A stretch of DNA of 64,000 nt from Polyangiaceae bacterium (GTDB lineage Bacteria; Myxococcota_A; Polyangia; Polyangiales; Polyangiaceae). Below, piece by piece: positions 35,820 through 46,000 of the stretch. The translations under genes and the position numbers were made by a program. The stretch covers positions 1 to 64,000 of the forward strand of contig JAFGIS010000093.1 of assembly GCA_016929495.1 (NCBI GenBank). Reading direction: 5' to 3'. The notes under the pieces were generated by a model. It was not told the origin of the DNA. It saw nothing but the letters and a program-made list of their open reading frames with translations, and made no database searches. Each line of letters starts with the position of its first letter. Position 1 is the stretch's first letter.

Positions 35820-38800
35820 TCACTGCGCGGCCGCCGGCAGTGGAGCCGGCCTGATATCGGGTTGTGGCGCTGTCGCCAAGCCTGGACGCATCTTCGCGAA
35901 CATCCCCGGCGCGTAGTCGAGCCCCTGCACGCCACCGCTGAGCTGCGCCATTTGCGCCTCTCCGACCAGGTCCGCCAGGAACGCCAGCCTGCGGATTGCT
36001 CGAGTCACCTCGGGTTTGGACAGGTTGTAGCGCCGCGCCAGAGTGATACTCGTGGCGTACCGGTCCACCATGACGCGATCGGCGCTCTGCAGCTCCTGAT
36101 CGCGCTTGTTGCGCCACGCCTGGCGCACCTTGACGCGCACGGCGTCCGCCTTCTCTTGAAGATCCAGATTGTCGCTCTGCTCCGCCTTCTTGAGCAGTGC
36201 CTCCGTCTTGGCATCGAACATCTTCAGCTCCGGAGGCCGGGTGTTGTAGAGACCGGAACGCAGCGAGTCGTAGAGCGAGCCTTGTCGCGCCACGGCCACG
36301 GTCGTCCACTCCGGTGAGAGGTACTCGTCGACGATGCGCTGCAGCTGGTCGTACCACTTCTTTGCTTCGACGGCGTCCTGGTTGTACGCGCCCACGACCT
36401 GGATCGGCGTCCCCTTGTAGCGGTGGAACCCAGACTCGTAGTCGAAACGCTTCTGCAGCTGCTCGTCGATCATCGCGTAGTCGACCTCCGCGGCCATGCC
36501 CGCCTCGAGCGAGCCGAGAGCCGTGTTGCGCCCGCCCTCTCGCGGCGCGAGTCTCTTCCACTTGGCGAATGCCTCGATGACCGTGCGCCTCCACCGGTCG
36601 GTCTCACGCGTATTGGCCGCCGCTTGGGCGAGCGCCACGGCGTACGCCGCACGCACCACGTACTGCGCCCCCGCGTCCTGATTGCGATAGCGCGTGTAGT
36701 AGGCCAGCATCACGTTCTGCGCGCGCAGGCGCGCCTGCTCGTTGGCGCCCCTGCTCGGACTCAACCTATCCCAGCGCTTGAGGTCGGCGCTGGCGACCAC
36801 GTAGTCGGCCTCGGCCGTCTCCGTCGGGCTGGCTCCCAGCTCGACGAACCGCTGCCGAGCGCGTCCCATCCCGCCGGCGTCCCCGAGGCTGGCGTAGAGC
36901 ACGAGCGCCTGGTGAGCGGCTTCGCGCCGGTCAGCGGTGGAGAAATGCGGTGTCGTGCTGATCTTGTCGAACGTCTCAGCCGCCCGCGGGTAGTTGAAGA
37001 ACAAGACGTATGAGCTTGCCAGCGCGTCGTAGGCGCTCTTCAGGTACTTGACGCGCACCTCGTACTTGTCGGACTGCGGCTCCAGCGGTGGCTGCGCCTT
37101 GGGGTCCCCGTGCCGAAGCTTCTCGAGCGTCGCCGTATCACCGTAGCGCGAGATGAACAACTCGTACATGGCGATGGCCTTGTCGTACTCGCCGACCTGC
37201 TTGTAGGCGTACGCGCCGTTCATGGCCGCCTCGGGAGCCTCGTCGCGGTCGGGTGCGGCATCCAACGCCACCTTGTAGGCGGCGGCCGCGGTGCGCCACT
37301 TCTTGTCCCGTTCGGGGCCCGGCGGCATCTTCTCCGCTTCGTCGTAGAACTTGCGCGCGTCCAGGTACGCCACACCTTGCCGCACGGGGGTTCTGATCTG
37401 CTCCTCAGCCAGCTTGGTCTCCTCGCTGTATGCGCAGCTCTTCCCCTCGACCAGCCTGCGGCTCCCGTCCACGTCGCCTTCGAAGTTGCTCATGCTGATG
37501 AGCTTCTCCCACGCCTTGTAGCCCCATTCGTTCTGACCACAGAAAGAGGCATAGAGCGGCTGGAAGCGCGCCCGAGCTTCCTTGAAGCGGCCGTAGACGA
37601 AGTAGTAGTCGGCGGCCTGGAAGGCGTACAAGAGCCCGTTGCGCTCCGGATCCCGGTCCAGCGGGATGCGGGCGTTGTACTCGTCGCGGGCATTGATCGC
37701 GGAAAGAACCTCCGACGGAAGCTCGACACTGACGATCCGGCGATCTGCGCCCTCACCGGTGAATTCCAGCTCCGACCGCTTCTCTATCCCGCGAGTCCCA
37801 TTGGACTCGGCAAACAGGCGGTACTTGTCTTCGAGCATCTTCTCGGCGAGACTCACGAGGTAGAACGCGGATGGCTGCTGGTAGCGATCGTCTTCGTTCG
37901 AGTCGCGAACGGCGGTGATAGCCTCACGCGCCGCCTCGACTTCCTGGTCGGCTGGCGAGCGGCCCATCGCCACCTGCAACACGACGGGCCAGTAGCGGGC
38001 GTCAGCCAGCCAGAACTTCGTGTCGTACGTATCGAGCGCCGTTGGGTCCTGCTCGAGATATGCGTACCAGCCTTGCTCGGCCAGGCGGTACTCGGCCACG
38101 GATTTCTCGAGCAGGCGAGTCTGCTCGCCCGGATCGTTCAGCTCGAGCGCCTTCTCGTAGTAGGCGCGGGCGTAGTTGGTGTGGTCAGCCGCCGCCCGCT
38201 TGAGCCCCCCGCGCACGAGCAGCTCCGCCTGCTGAAGGGCCTCCGGGTCGTCTCGGTTCGCGTCCGTCCAGGGCGAGGTCCCGACGTAGGCGACCAGCTG
38301 CGTGCGAGCCTCCAGCGCCTTGCCGGCGTAGTCGGCGCGCGCCGCGGACCCCTCGGGCGCCAAACGTCCGAGTTCCTCGTAGAGCTCTGCCACCCGGTAT
38401 TGCATGGTCGGCGCGTCCCGGTCGAGCGGGAACTTCTTCAAGGTCAGCTCGAGGGCCGCGACGGCGTTGTGGTTCTGCGTGATCTCGATGAATTCCTGGG
38501 CCAGAGACTTGTAGATCTCCACGGTCCATTTCTGGTCCTGCGGGACGATGGCGGGGTCCTGCACACGTTGCAGGGCAATAGTCATCTTCTGCTCGGCGAC
38601 CAGCGGATCGGGCTCGAGGTCCAGAACGTCGTTGCGAGGAACGTACGGATCCTCCGGGGGTGGACCGTCGAAGTCCACGTAGGTCAGCGACCCCGCGATG
38701 TACGTGTACGCCTCCGTTCTGAAGTCCGCCCCTGGATCTCCGGTCTCCTTCTGTTGTTCGTCGGCATAGTACAGCAGCCGCACGAACTCCTTGACGGCCG

Positions 38801-39995
38801 CGGAGTAGCGTTGCTGCTTGAAGTAGGTCCACGCCAGCTTGTACATCGACACGCCATACAGCGGCGGCTTCTTGAACCGCATGGAGGCACCGTACGCGGT
38901 CACTGAGCGGTTCAAGTTGAATGGACCGCCCTTCGTGTCGAGCTGGTCGAAATGATGGTTGCCCAGCTGCCACCAGAGCTCGGCGACGTAGCGAGGTTCC
39001 TCTCCGGGCTCGATCTTCTGAGCGAGGGGCTCGCACTCGGCGTAGGGGTTCTTGTAGACGAGCTCGTCCTCGGCAAACGTCCGACCCGTGCGCCGACCAC
39101 GACGCGGCGCGGCCTGGTCCAGAGGGATGGGGTTCTCGTTGTACCAGTGCGACCAGAAGGCGTCATCGTGGTCCTGCGCCAAGCTCTGCAGGACGATGCC
39201 GTCCTCGGTCTTCGGATCCGGCTCCACGGCGAACCGATTCGCGCAGACTACCGAGCGCCAGGCCTGCTGTCCTTCCTCGAGTCGGGCCGCGTCGGTGTAC
39301 GCATGTCCCAAGAAGTAGTGTACGGCGGCGATCTCTTCGTATTGCGGGAACTCCTGGATGAGTCGCAGATAAAGTCTGATGGCCGGCTTGAGCCCGACTG
39401 CGAGATCGGCCTCGAAGTTCGCGCGGGCCTTCTCCTCGTACAGCGCGGCGAGGCGGAACATCGCGTCAGGAGTGGCAGACGGGTCGGCGTTCTCGCCGCT
39501 GTAGCGCGCGACGAAGGTCTCCAGCCTTCGAATCGCCTCGGCACGCGCCTCGCCGAGCGACTTGTTCTCCACGGCGATCTCGTGATTGAGCACCGACAGA
39601 ATGCGGCGCCGACGCTCCTCGTAGTGGTGGCGAACCACCATCGTCAGAAGACGCCGATAGTCCTTGGCGCTGTCCTCGTAGTGGCGCGCTTCGGACTCCA
39701 GTTCCTGGAACGCCCTGATCTGTGTCGCGGAAGGCGGCGGCGGCGGCGCCGCACCCTTCTTGACCGTAATCGGCGCCCGGCGCGCGCCGGGCGCCAGCTT
39801 GGAAGCGGCCTCGGTTGGCGCAGCGCCGCTCTGGGTATTCACCGTAGCCGTCGAGCCCGGTCCGGACGGCGCGCCCGACGTACCCGCCGTCTTGGACGGA
39901 GTCGTGCTGGTCTTCCCGGCTGCGGTCGCGACCGTCGCGCCCACCGCGGCGAGGCCCATGCACAGCCACGCGCTGAGCCGTGCGAGCGATCTCAT
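35820..39995 (-). CDS. Large TPR-rich periplasmic protein (GltD/AgmU-like by position and architecture)
   Basis: 1391 aa; signal peptide; many TPR-like repeats (AAMNGAYAYKQVGEYDKAIAMYELFISRYGDTATLE). Confidence 0.7.
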   Translation of the reverse strand: MRSLARLSAWLCMGLAAVGATVATAAGKTSTTPSKTAGTSGAPSGPGSTATVNTQSGAAPTEAASKLAPGARRAPITVKKGAAPPPPPSATQIRAFQELESEARHYEDSAKDYRRLLTMVVRHHYEERRRRILSVLNHEIAVENKSLGEARAEAIRRLETFVARYSGENADPSATPDAMFRLAALYEEKARANFEADLAVGLKPAIRLYLRLIQEFPQYEEIAAVHYFLGHAYTDAARLEEGQQAWRSVVCANRFAVEPDPKTEDGIVLQSLAQDHDDAFWSHWYNENPIPLDQAAPRRGRRTGRTFAEDELVYKNPYAECEPLAQKIEPGEEPRYVAELWWQLGNHHFDQLDTKGGPFNLNRSVTAYGASMRFKKPPLYGVSMYKLAWTYFKQQRYSAAVKEFVRLLYYADEQQKETGDPGADFRTEAYTYIAGSLTYVDFDGPPPEDPYVPRNDVLDLEPDPLVAEQKMTIALQRVQDPAIVPQDQKWTVEIYKSLAQEFIEITQNHNAVAALELTLKKFPLDRDAPTMQYRVAELYEELGRLAPEGSAARADYAGKALEARTQLVAYVGTSPWTDANRDDPEALQQAELLVRGGLKRAAADHTNYARAYYEKALELNDPGEQTRLLEKSVAEYRLAEQGWYAYLEQDPTALDTYDTKFWLADARYWPVVLQVAMGRSPADQEVEAAREAITAVRDSNEDDRYQQPSAFYLVSLAEKMLEDKYRLFAESNGTRGIEKRSELEFTGEGADRRIVSVELPSEVLSAINARDEYNARIPLDRDPERNGLLYAFQAADYYFVYGRFKEARARFQPLYASFCGQNEWGYKAWEKLISMSNFEGDVDGSRRLVEGKSCAYSEETKLAEEQIRTPVRQGVAYLDARKFYDEAEKMPPGPERDKKWRTAAAAYKVALDAAPDRDEAPEAAMNGAYAYKQVGEYDKAIAMYELFISRYGDTATLEKLRHGDPKAQPPLEPQSDKYEVRVKYLKSAYDALASSYVLFFNYPRAAETFDKISTTPHFSTADRREAAHQALVLYASLGDAGGMGRARQRFVELGASPTETAEADYVVASADLKRWDRLSPSRGANEQARLRAQNVMLAYYTRYRNQDAGAQYVVRAAYAVALAQAAANTRETDRWRRTVIEAFAKWKRLAPREGGRNTALGSLEAGMAAEVDYAMIDEQLQKRFDYESGFHRYKGTPIQVVGAYNQDAVEAKKWYDQLQRIVDEYLSPEWTTVAVARQGSLYDSLRSGLYNTRPPELKMFDAKTEALLKKAEQSDNLDLQEKADAVRVKVRQAWRNKRDQELQSADRVMVDRYATSITLARRYNLSKPEVTRAIRRLAFLADLVGEAQMAQLSGGVQGLDYAPGMFAKMRPGLATAPQPDIRPAPLPAAAQ

Positions 39996-42415
39996 GGCGC
40001 GACCTCCGCGTCGTCGAGTACCTCGCGCAGCTCATCGTTCAGGTTTTGCTCCTCACGCGCGCGCTCGCGCTGCAGCGCGCGGACTCGCCCGCGTTGCTCC
40101 TCACGCACTTCCCAGGCCTGCTGCACGATCCCGACGTCGGCTCGCAGCACGATGTCTCGCAAACGTCCGCCCACCCGCGCGAAGTGCTCGACGGCCGCCT
40201 GCCCAACGAGCAGACGGGCCTCCGAGTCGAGCGCATCCAGCTCGGAAGCGTAGCCGTCCAGGGCAGCCGACTCGTGCCAGATCTTGTTGCGCAGCTTGGT
40301 GGCCATTTCGACAGCGAGCCGCTCGAGGCGTTCCCGCACGCTATTCAGTCTGCGCGTGACCGTGTCCGCCCTCACCAAGAGCGGCCGGATCGTCTCGGCA
40401 TACGCTGCCGCGGCCGGATCGCCCGGGCTCGATGCCGTCAACGCCACTTCGCGCCCGAACACCTGCAGGAAGCGCGTTCGGGTCTCTGCGTCGTCCACGT
40501 AGCGCTGGTCACCCAAACCGACCTGCGCACGCCCCAACTGAATGACGTGCCTGAGCTTGGCGATCCGGTCGCGATAGGTCCGCACATCGGCGTGGTTCGC
40601 ATCGACCTCGGCCTGCAACCGTTGACGGATCGACAGATCGAGGCTGACGCCCTGCTTGCCCGGATCCATGAGCAACTGCTTGAGCGCGTTGGTGATCGCG
40701 TTCAGGCGATCCACCTCGACCGTCAACTGCTGCAGGTGCTGGGATACCTCGTTCCACTGTTGCTCGCCTGCAGCTTCTCGGCTCAGGAAGTCACCCGGCG
40801 TCGTCGGCAGCCAATCCATGCGCTTCATGAGGGCGCGGCGCTCGCGTCGGGTCGCGCGTAGCTCCGCGCCGCCCTCCGAGGAGAGTATGTCGTCCATCCC
40901 TCGAGCCAGAGCGAGCTCGGCCTTGCCGATCTGATTCAGCAGACCGAGTGTGGTCTCGAGCGGGCGCTTCACTTCCTCGAACGCTTTGGCACGCGCGGGT
41001 GAGGACAGCAGGGCGTCCAGCTCGCGCAGGAGGGTTCGTGATTGGTCGATGAGGTCGCGCGATCGAGCCACGTCATCGACCACGCCGAACACGTGGTCGT
41101 CCTCGGCTTCCTGCCGCGCCCACTCGATGACCAGCGACGGCAACGGGGCACGTGCGCGGTCCGGCTCCAGACGGTCCGCCACGAGCTCATCGTAGTACAC
41201 GGCCGGATCCGCGGACGTCTTCAAGAAATGCTGGACTTGCTCTCGGATAGGATCGAATCGGCGGCGCACGCTCCGATAGAGGGTCAGCGCCTTGTCGAAC
41301 TGCCCGGAACGGAGCATCAGGTCGGCACGCAGCAGCGAGCCGTCCGCGAGACTGAGCGTGTCCGGGTGCGTGATACTGAGCACCTCCAGTGAACGCTGTG
41401 CTCGAGAATGGTCGCCGAGCTGTGCGTATACCCAGGCCAGCTCTTGAAGCATCGTCGGGAACTCCGGAGAACTGCGGTCGACTCTGGCGTATGCGTCGGC
41501 GGCCTCGAGATAGCTCTCTGCCTCGTAGTACAAACGCCCAATCGCCATCCACGCGAGCGCGATGACGTGTCGGTGTTCCGTCGAGTCGACAGGGAGCCGA
41601 GTCACACGCTTGAACTGCTCGATAGCGGCCGCGTACCGCGACGTTTGGCCACCGTGACCGGATCCGCGGTTCGCCTCCGCCTCGCCGGCCGGAATGGTGC
41701 GCCCCGCGACCGGGGCGGCGGCCGCAGCTTCTTTGGTGAGCAGAACGCCGAGCAGGTACTGGGCCTGGTGCGTGTACGGCGAACCGGACGCCACCAGGCC
41801 GAGCGCCTCCCTCGCGCGAGCGTAGTCGTGAGCAGCGAACCAGACCTTGCCGCGGGCGTAGGCCAGTGAGCCACTCCCATCTGACGCATTGAGGCGTGCT
41901 GCGTGGTGCACTGCCTCGGCCAGCACCTTGGGGTCCTCGGTCCGAATGGCGACGTCCACGAGCCGACTCAGAGCGCGGCCGCAGTACGCGCTGTAGGCAG
42001 GACGCGACGACGCCTCCAGCACAGCCCGCGCGTGACGTCGCGCCGAGTGCAGCTGTCTGTCCCGAAAGTAGCTCTCGGTGATCAGCATGTCGGCGTCCGC
42101 CGCTTCGTCCTCGGTGGCCTTGCCCTGACGGCGGAGCTCCAGTACCTGGCTGAAGAGCTGGATGGCCCGTTCGTAGTTGCGGGTCCGCAACATGATATCG
42201 CCGGCGGCCACCCGTTCGGGCGCCGAGACCGTTCGCGGCCGGGCGCGCGTCGCCGCCTGACTCACCTCGTCGGTGCGACGTTCCGCGTCACCGATGGCCT
42301 TCTGGGCCAGGTTCTTGGCATCGACCGGATCCATGGCGTGAGCCGGGCCGGCCACCGTGCACGCCGCCAAGACACCCCAGAAAGCCCACGGTCGGGCGCC
42401 GCCGCGAGCGGTCAC
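39992..42415 (-). CDS. TPR/coiled-coil protein with signal peptide
   Basis: 807 aa; RNYERAIQLFSQVLELRRQGKATEDEAADADMLITESYFRDRQLHSARRHARAVLE; C-terminal coiled coil; ATGA-type overlaps with both neighbours. Confidence 0.7.
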   Translation of the reverse strand: MTARGGARPWAFWGVLAACTVAGPAHAMDPVDAKNLAQKAIGDAERRTDEVSQAATRARPRTVSAPERVAAGDIMLRTRNYERAIQLFSQVLELRRQGKATEDEAADADMLITESYFRDRQLHSARRHARAVLEASSRPAYSAYCGRALSRLVDVAIRTEDPKVLAEAVHHAARLNASDGSGSLAYARGKVWFAAHDYARAREALGLVASGSPYTHQAQYLLGVLLTKEAAAAAPVAGRTIPAGEAEANRGSGHGGQTSRYAAAIEQFKRVTRLPVDSTEHRHVIALAWMAIGRLYYEAESYLEAADAYARVDRSSPEFPTMLQELAWVYAQLGDHSRAQRSLEVLSITHPDTLSLADGSLLRADLMLRSGQFDKALTLYRSVRRRFDPIREQVQHFLKTSADPAVYYDELVADRLEPDRARAPLPSLVIEWARQEAEDDHVFGVVDDVARSRDLIDQSRTLLRELDALLSSPARAKAFEEVKRPLETTLGLLNQIGKAELALARGMDDILSSEGGAELRATRRERRALMKRMDWLPTTPGDFLSREAAGEQQWNEVSQHLQQLTVEVDRLNAITNALKQLLMDPGKQGVSLDLSIRQRLQAEVDANHADVRTYRDRIAKLRHVIQLGRAQVGLGDQRYVDDAETRTRFLQVFGREVALTASSPGDPAAAAYAETIRPLLVRADTVTRRLNSVRERLERLAVEMATKLRNKIWHESAALDGYASELDALDSEARLLVGQAAVEHFARVGGRLRDIVLRADVGIVQQAWEVREEQRGRVRALQRERAREEQNLNDELREVLDDAEVAP

Positions 42416-43431
42416 TGACCACCTGCGCGTATCGAAGCCGACGTACCGGCTTTGCTCGCCGCGCCCGCTTTGCCTCGGGCGCCCTTCACGCCAGCGGTCA
42501 CCGTCTCTACGAAGCGCACGTTGGGACGCTGCTCGAGGGGCGTCGTTATGCCGCCTTTCTCGTAGGCGATCAGATTGAGCTGCACGGTCTTGCCCTCGGT
42601 AACCGTGAAGGAATGGCTGTTCTCGACCTTGAAGGAGTACCCGCGCAGATAGGAGAACACCCCATAGCCATGACCGCGGAGCTCGACCTTGACCTGCACC
42701 GTGTGGTCTCCGGGCGGGATCGAACCGCTGAAGATAGGTACCTTCGCTTGCTCTGCCAGTGCGCCGGACTCATCGGCCTTGTTGTACAGGACGGCCCCAT
42801 CGAGCACGACGAGCAGCTTGGTGAGTCGAAACGCGTCGCTCATCTCGTTCCGGAACTCGATCTCCGAACGCGCGCCGCCGACTCCACCCGAGAGAATGGT
42901 GTCGCTGAGAAGGCTGAGCCGCGTGTGGCTCCTGCGGATCTGTTCCTTCAGCTCGTCGATGCGCTGCTCGAGGTCGCGCAAACGCACGGCAAATGTTGCG
43001 CCGTCCAGCGGCCGACCGGCAGCCGCCGCCGCGCTTGCCCGAGGCGCGGTCGCGGGCGCCGCGGCCGTCGTCGCGGGCGCCGCGGGACTGGCCACTGGGG
43101 CGGCGGAGCCAGTCGTTGCGGACGCGCCGCCCGGGGCTGCGGAGGCGGCAACCGGGGCTGGACTGGAGGCACCAACGTCCGACCCGGCGGGAGCGGCCGA
43201 ACCGCTTGCTGCGGCGGATGACCTGCCCGTCGTGGCTCCCGCGGCCGCAGTCGGGGCCCCGGCCGTCGACGCCGGAGCTGGCGCTTGCCCTGCGCTGCCG
43301 GGTGTGGCGGGCTCTTGTTGCGCCAGCGCGGCGGTCGCGGACACGACGATCGAGAGCAGCACCGTCCAAAAAGCCACAGAGACTCGCATCATTCCCTCAC
43401 TCTCAGTGGGCAGCTGACAACGCCAAATCAA
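42412..43431 (-). CDS. Secreted Ala-rich protein with coiled coil and beta domain, unknown function
   Basis: Signal peptide; low-complexity Ala/Pro/Thr; LRDLEQRIDELKEQIRRSHTRL; GDHTVQVKVELRGHGYGVFSYLRGYSFKVENSHSFTV. Confidence 0.6.
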   Translation of the reverse strand: MIWRCQLPTESEGMMRVSVAFWTVLLSIVVSATAALAQQEPATPGSAGQAPAPASTAGAPTAAAGATTGRSSAAASGSAAPAGSDVGASSPAPVAASAAPGGASATTGSAAPVASPAAPATTAAAPATAPRASAAAAAGRPLDGATFAVRLRDLEQRIDELKEQIRRSHTRLSLLSDTILSGGVGGARSEIEFRNEMSDAFRLTKLLVVLDGAVLYNKADESGALAEQAKVPIFSGSIPPGDHTVQVKVELRGHGYGVFSYLRGYSFKVENSHSFTVTEGKTVQLNLIAYEKGGITTPLEQRPNVRFVETVTAGVKGARGKAGAASKAGTSASIRAGGQ

Positions 43432-43786
43432 CCACGCTCGACGTTCACTGCAATGCCGTCAACACCTTACCAGACCTGCTGGCGTTGAGTGTCGGAGTAT
43501 CGCACTGACCCACCGAACAGCCGAACCACAGACGGTGGTCGCACAAGCATTGGCCGGCTGATCGTTCCTTCTGGACAGGCGCTCTCCAGCCAATCTTGCC
43601 CTGCCGGATGATTCGGCCCCAGAGTCGCCAACTTGAGCGGTAGATCCGAACAGGCCGAGCCAATCGACAGCGAATGGCCTACTGCCCCACCCAACCGAGC
43701 CGACCTAGTTTCGCGCCCAGGCGCCGCTCGGTCTTCGCACCTGTCCCCGGGAACACGACCGCGATGGCAACCCGGAGCAAGAGCTG

Positions 43787-44362
43787 ATGAGCCGACTTCC
43801 GACAGAGGCTACCGACGAAATGCTCATGGTGCGCTATCAGCGTGGAGATCGGGAAGCCTTGGCTCACCTGGTTCGCCGTCACGCTCCGTCGGTCTACAGC
43901 TACGCGAACTGGGTGCTGGGCAACGCTTCCGATGCTCGGTTGGTCACGGAGCAGGTGTTCGTCGCGGTCGTGGGCCGCACTGCCGAGTTCAAACACGAGG
44001 TTCGCTTCACAGCCTGGCTGTACAGCATGGTGCGCGCGCTGTGCGTCCAGCATGGCCAGCAGGTCTCGGCGCCGAGCCTGCAGCCCAGCGCCCCGACTAC
44101 ACCGGAACCGACACCAACCGAACCGTCTGTCGATACCACGCGCTCGAACGCATCCGGACGCGCGGCGGACGCGCTGGCCGATCTGCCCGCTGACCAGCGT
44201 GAAGCATTGCTCTTGCGCGAGATCGCGCACCTGCCATTCGCGGAGATCGCCGCCATCACCGAGTCCGACGCAGACGCGGTGCGCAGCAGAATCCGCCACG
44301 CGCTCGAACGGATGCACGAGGCAGTCGTGGATACCGAGGAGTACGCACGCGCCCTGCGCTGA
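43787..44362 (+). CDS. ECF-type RNA polymerase sigma factor
   Basis: DEMLMVRYQRGDREALAHLVRRHAPSVYSYANWVLGN...LADLPADQREALLLREIAHLPFAEIAAITESDADAVRSRIRHALERMHE. Confidence 0.9.
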   Translation: MSRLPTEATDEMLMVRYQRGDREALAHLVRRHAPSVYSYANWVLGNASDARLVTEQVFVAVVGRTAEFKHEVRFTAWLYSMVRALCVQHGQQVSAPSLQPSAPTTPEPTPTEPSVDTTRSNASGRAADALADLPADQREALLLREIAHLPFAEIAAITESDADAVRSRIRHALERMHEAVVDTEEYARALR

Positions 44363-44388
44363 AGCACCTGCGTGCGCGAGGATGCACT

Positions 44389-45468
44389 GTGGACTGCGAG
44401 AACTTCGACCGAGTGGTGATGGACCTCTTGTACGAGGAACTCGACGAGATCGCGAGCGCAGCCATGCACCGGCACATGGCGCACTGTGGACGCTGCCGGC
44501 GCATTGGGGCCCGGCTGCGCGCCACACGCGCGGCGGCTTCACTGCCGCTGCTCGAGCCCCCGGCAGGTATGGTGGACGGCATTCTCATCGCGGAGAAGAC
44601 CGTCACCACCCGTCTTCCCGCCCGGCAACGTTTCGGGCGCGCCATCTCCGTCATGGCAGGGTTGGCCATGAGGCCACAGGCAGCGATGGCTGCCCTGCTC
44701 CTGCTGATGATTGGCGCGAGCCTGTTGCTCCTGCGCGCACACCCCGGACAACGTGAATCCGTCCAGGTGACCGAGCGCGGTGTTCCGGAGACCGAAGCGG
44801 ACCATGTTTCCACCACGCTCCTCGATACTCGCCGCACAACGCACCAGCCAGAGCGGAGCAGACCCGCGCGTGATCGTACGGCCCGTGCGGGCGGCAACGA
44901 GGCGGCTGGCCCGACTTCCGCTGGCCCTGCAGCCGATGCAGGAGACGCAGACGCGAACGACGCGGACGCCGCCAGTCCTGCAGCCGATGCAGGGCTGCCC
45001 GACGCGAACGAAGCAGGCGCCGCCAATCCTGCCGAGGCCGTTCTATTCAACGAGGCGAGAGCGGCCTACCACGCGCAGCGCTTTGAAGAAGCACGGCGCC
45101 TGTTCGACCGCGTAGCGGCGGCGGAGGGCGCACACAAGGCGGCCGCTGCGCTCCTCGCCGCGCATGCCCTGCGCAATGGTGCCGGTTGCGCCTCGGCCGT
45201 CGAGCGGTTCGCTCGGGTTGCCGCCCAGTATCCCGATTCCGATATCGGACAGGAAGCAGCGTGGGAGTCGGCGTCGTGCTACCGGTCACTCGGCGACCGA
45301 GAGCGGGCCAGGGCTCTGTATTCGAGCTTGACCGATTCGCCCAAGTACGGGCCACGTGCCCGAAAGGCCCTGGAGCGACTGCCAGGCCCCGCAGCGCCGG
45401 TCGACTCGGCGACGGAGGATGCCGCCGCCCCAGCCGAAGACTCGAATCCGGACCAGACGCCGATCTAG
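44389..45468 (+). CDS. Putative anti-sigma factor (zf-HC2-like) with TM segment and periplasmic TPR domain
   Basis: HRHMAHCGRCRR; TM AMAALLLLMIGASLLLLRAH; Asp/Ala-rich linker; EARAAYHAQRFEEARRLFDRVAAAEG... Confidence 0.8.
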   Translation: MDCENFDRVVMDLLYEELDEIASAAMHRHMAHCGRCRRIGARLRATRAAASLPLLEPPAGMVDGILIAEKTVTTRLPARQRFGRAISVMAGLAMRPQAAMAALLLLMIGASLLLLRAHPGQRESVQVTERGVPETEADHVSTTLLDTRRTTHQPERSRPARDRTARAGGNEAAGPTSAGPAADAGDADANDADAASPAADAGLPDANEAGAANPAEAVLFNEARAAYHAQRFEEARRLFDRVAAAEGAHKAAAALLAAHALRNGAGCASAVERFARVAAQYPDSDIGQEAAWESASCYRSLGDRERARALYSSLTDSPKYGPRARKALERLPGPAAPVDSATEDAAAPAEDSNPDQTPI

Positions 45469-45501
45469 TTCCAGTCGGCGTAAATCCGGCACCAAACTCG
45501 A

Positions 45502-45897
45502 TCAGTTCTGGAGTGTGTCACCCACGTAGGCGATGGTGTGGATCGCCTCGACCAGCCTTTCGCGCTGTTCGAGGGTCAAATCCACGAAGCGTACCCCCAT
45601 GCCGGGATTCGGGCTCGGTGATAGAGGCCGAACCGGATTGACCCACTGCACCACGCCCTTCAGCACGAACGGCTCTTGGTGCCCCGGTGGAGCGAAGCGC
45701 AACGTGAGACGCGTGCCCACTTCGAGGGGCTCGAACGTTTGGACGAAGATCCCCATTTCGGAGATGTTTCTGATCGACGCATAGAGGAACGTTTCGTCGG
45801 TTCCACAATCGACGGCCCACTCCACATCGACGCGTTCGGCACTGCGACGTTCCGACAACCGGTTGGAGCCCGGTCCGCCTGCTTCGTCATCCTTCAC
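45502..45897 (-). CDS. PilZ-domain protein (TIGR02266-like)
   Basis: NRLSERRSAERVDVEWAVDCGTDETFLYASIRNISEMGIFVQTFEPLEVGTRLTLRFAPPG...GMGVRFVDLTLEQRERL. Confidence 0.88.
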   Translation of the reverse strand: MKDDEAGGPGSNRLSERRSAERVDVEWAVDCGTDETFLYASIRNISEMGIFVQTFEPLEVGTRLTLRFAPPGHQEPFVLKGVVQWVNPVRPLSPSPNPGMGVRFVDLTLEQRERLVEAIHTIAYVGDTLQN

Positions 45898-46000
45898 ACG
45901 GGCGGCTTACCCCCAAACGGCGGCGGTGTCACGCACGACAACCTACGGGCGCCGACCGGCAGGTTCGGCCGGAACCTGGCCTCGTGGCAAACGAGTCGGT

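Noticed and set aside
37110-38906. 598-aa plus-strand ORF and similar long antisense ORFs (e.g. 46550-48109, 34356-35729, 38952-40253)
   Set aside because: Fully antisense to genes with recognisable domains or TPR repeats; no family motifs of their own.
44920-45030. Tandem repeat in the anti-sigma linker as a mobile or CRISPR-like array
   Set aside because: Only two imperfect copies of an in-frame Asp/Ala linker unit; simple linker expansion.
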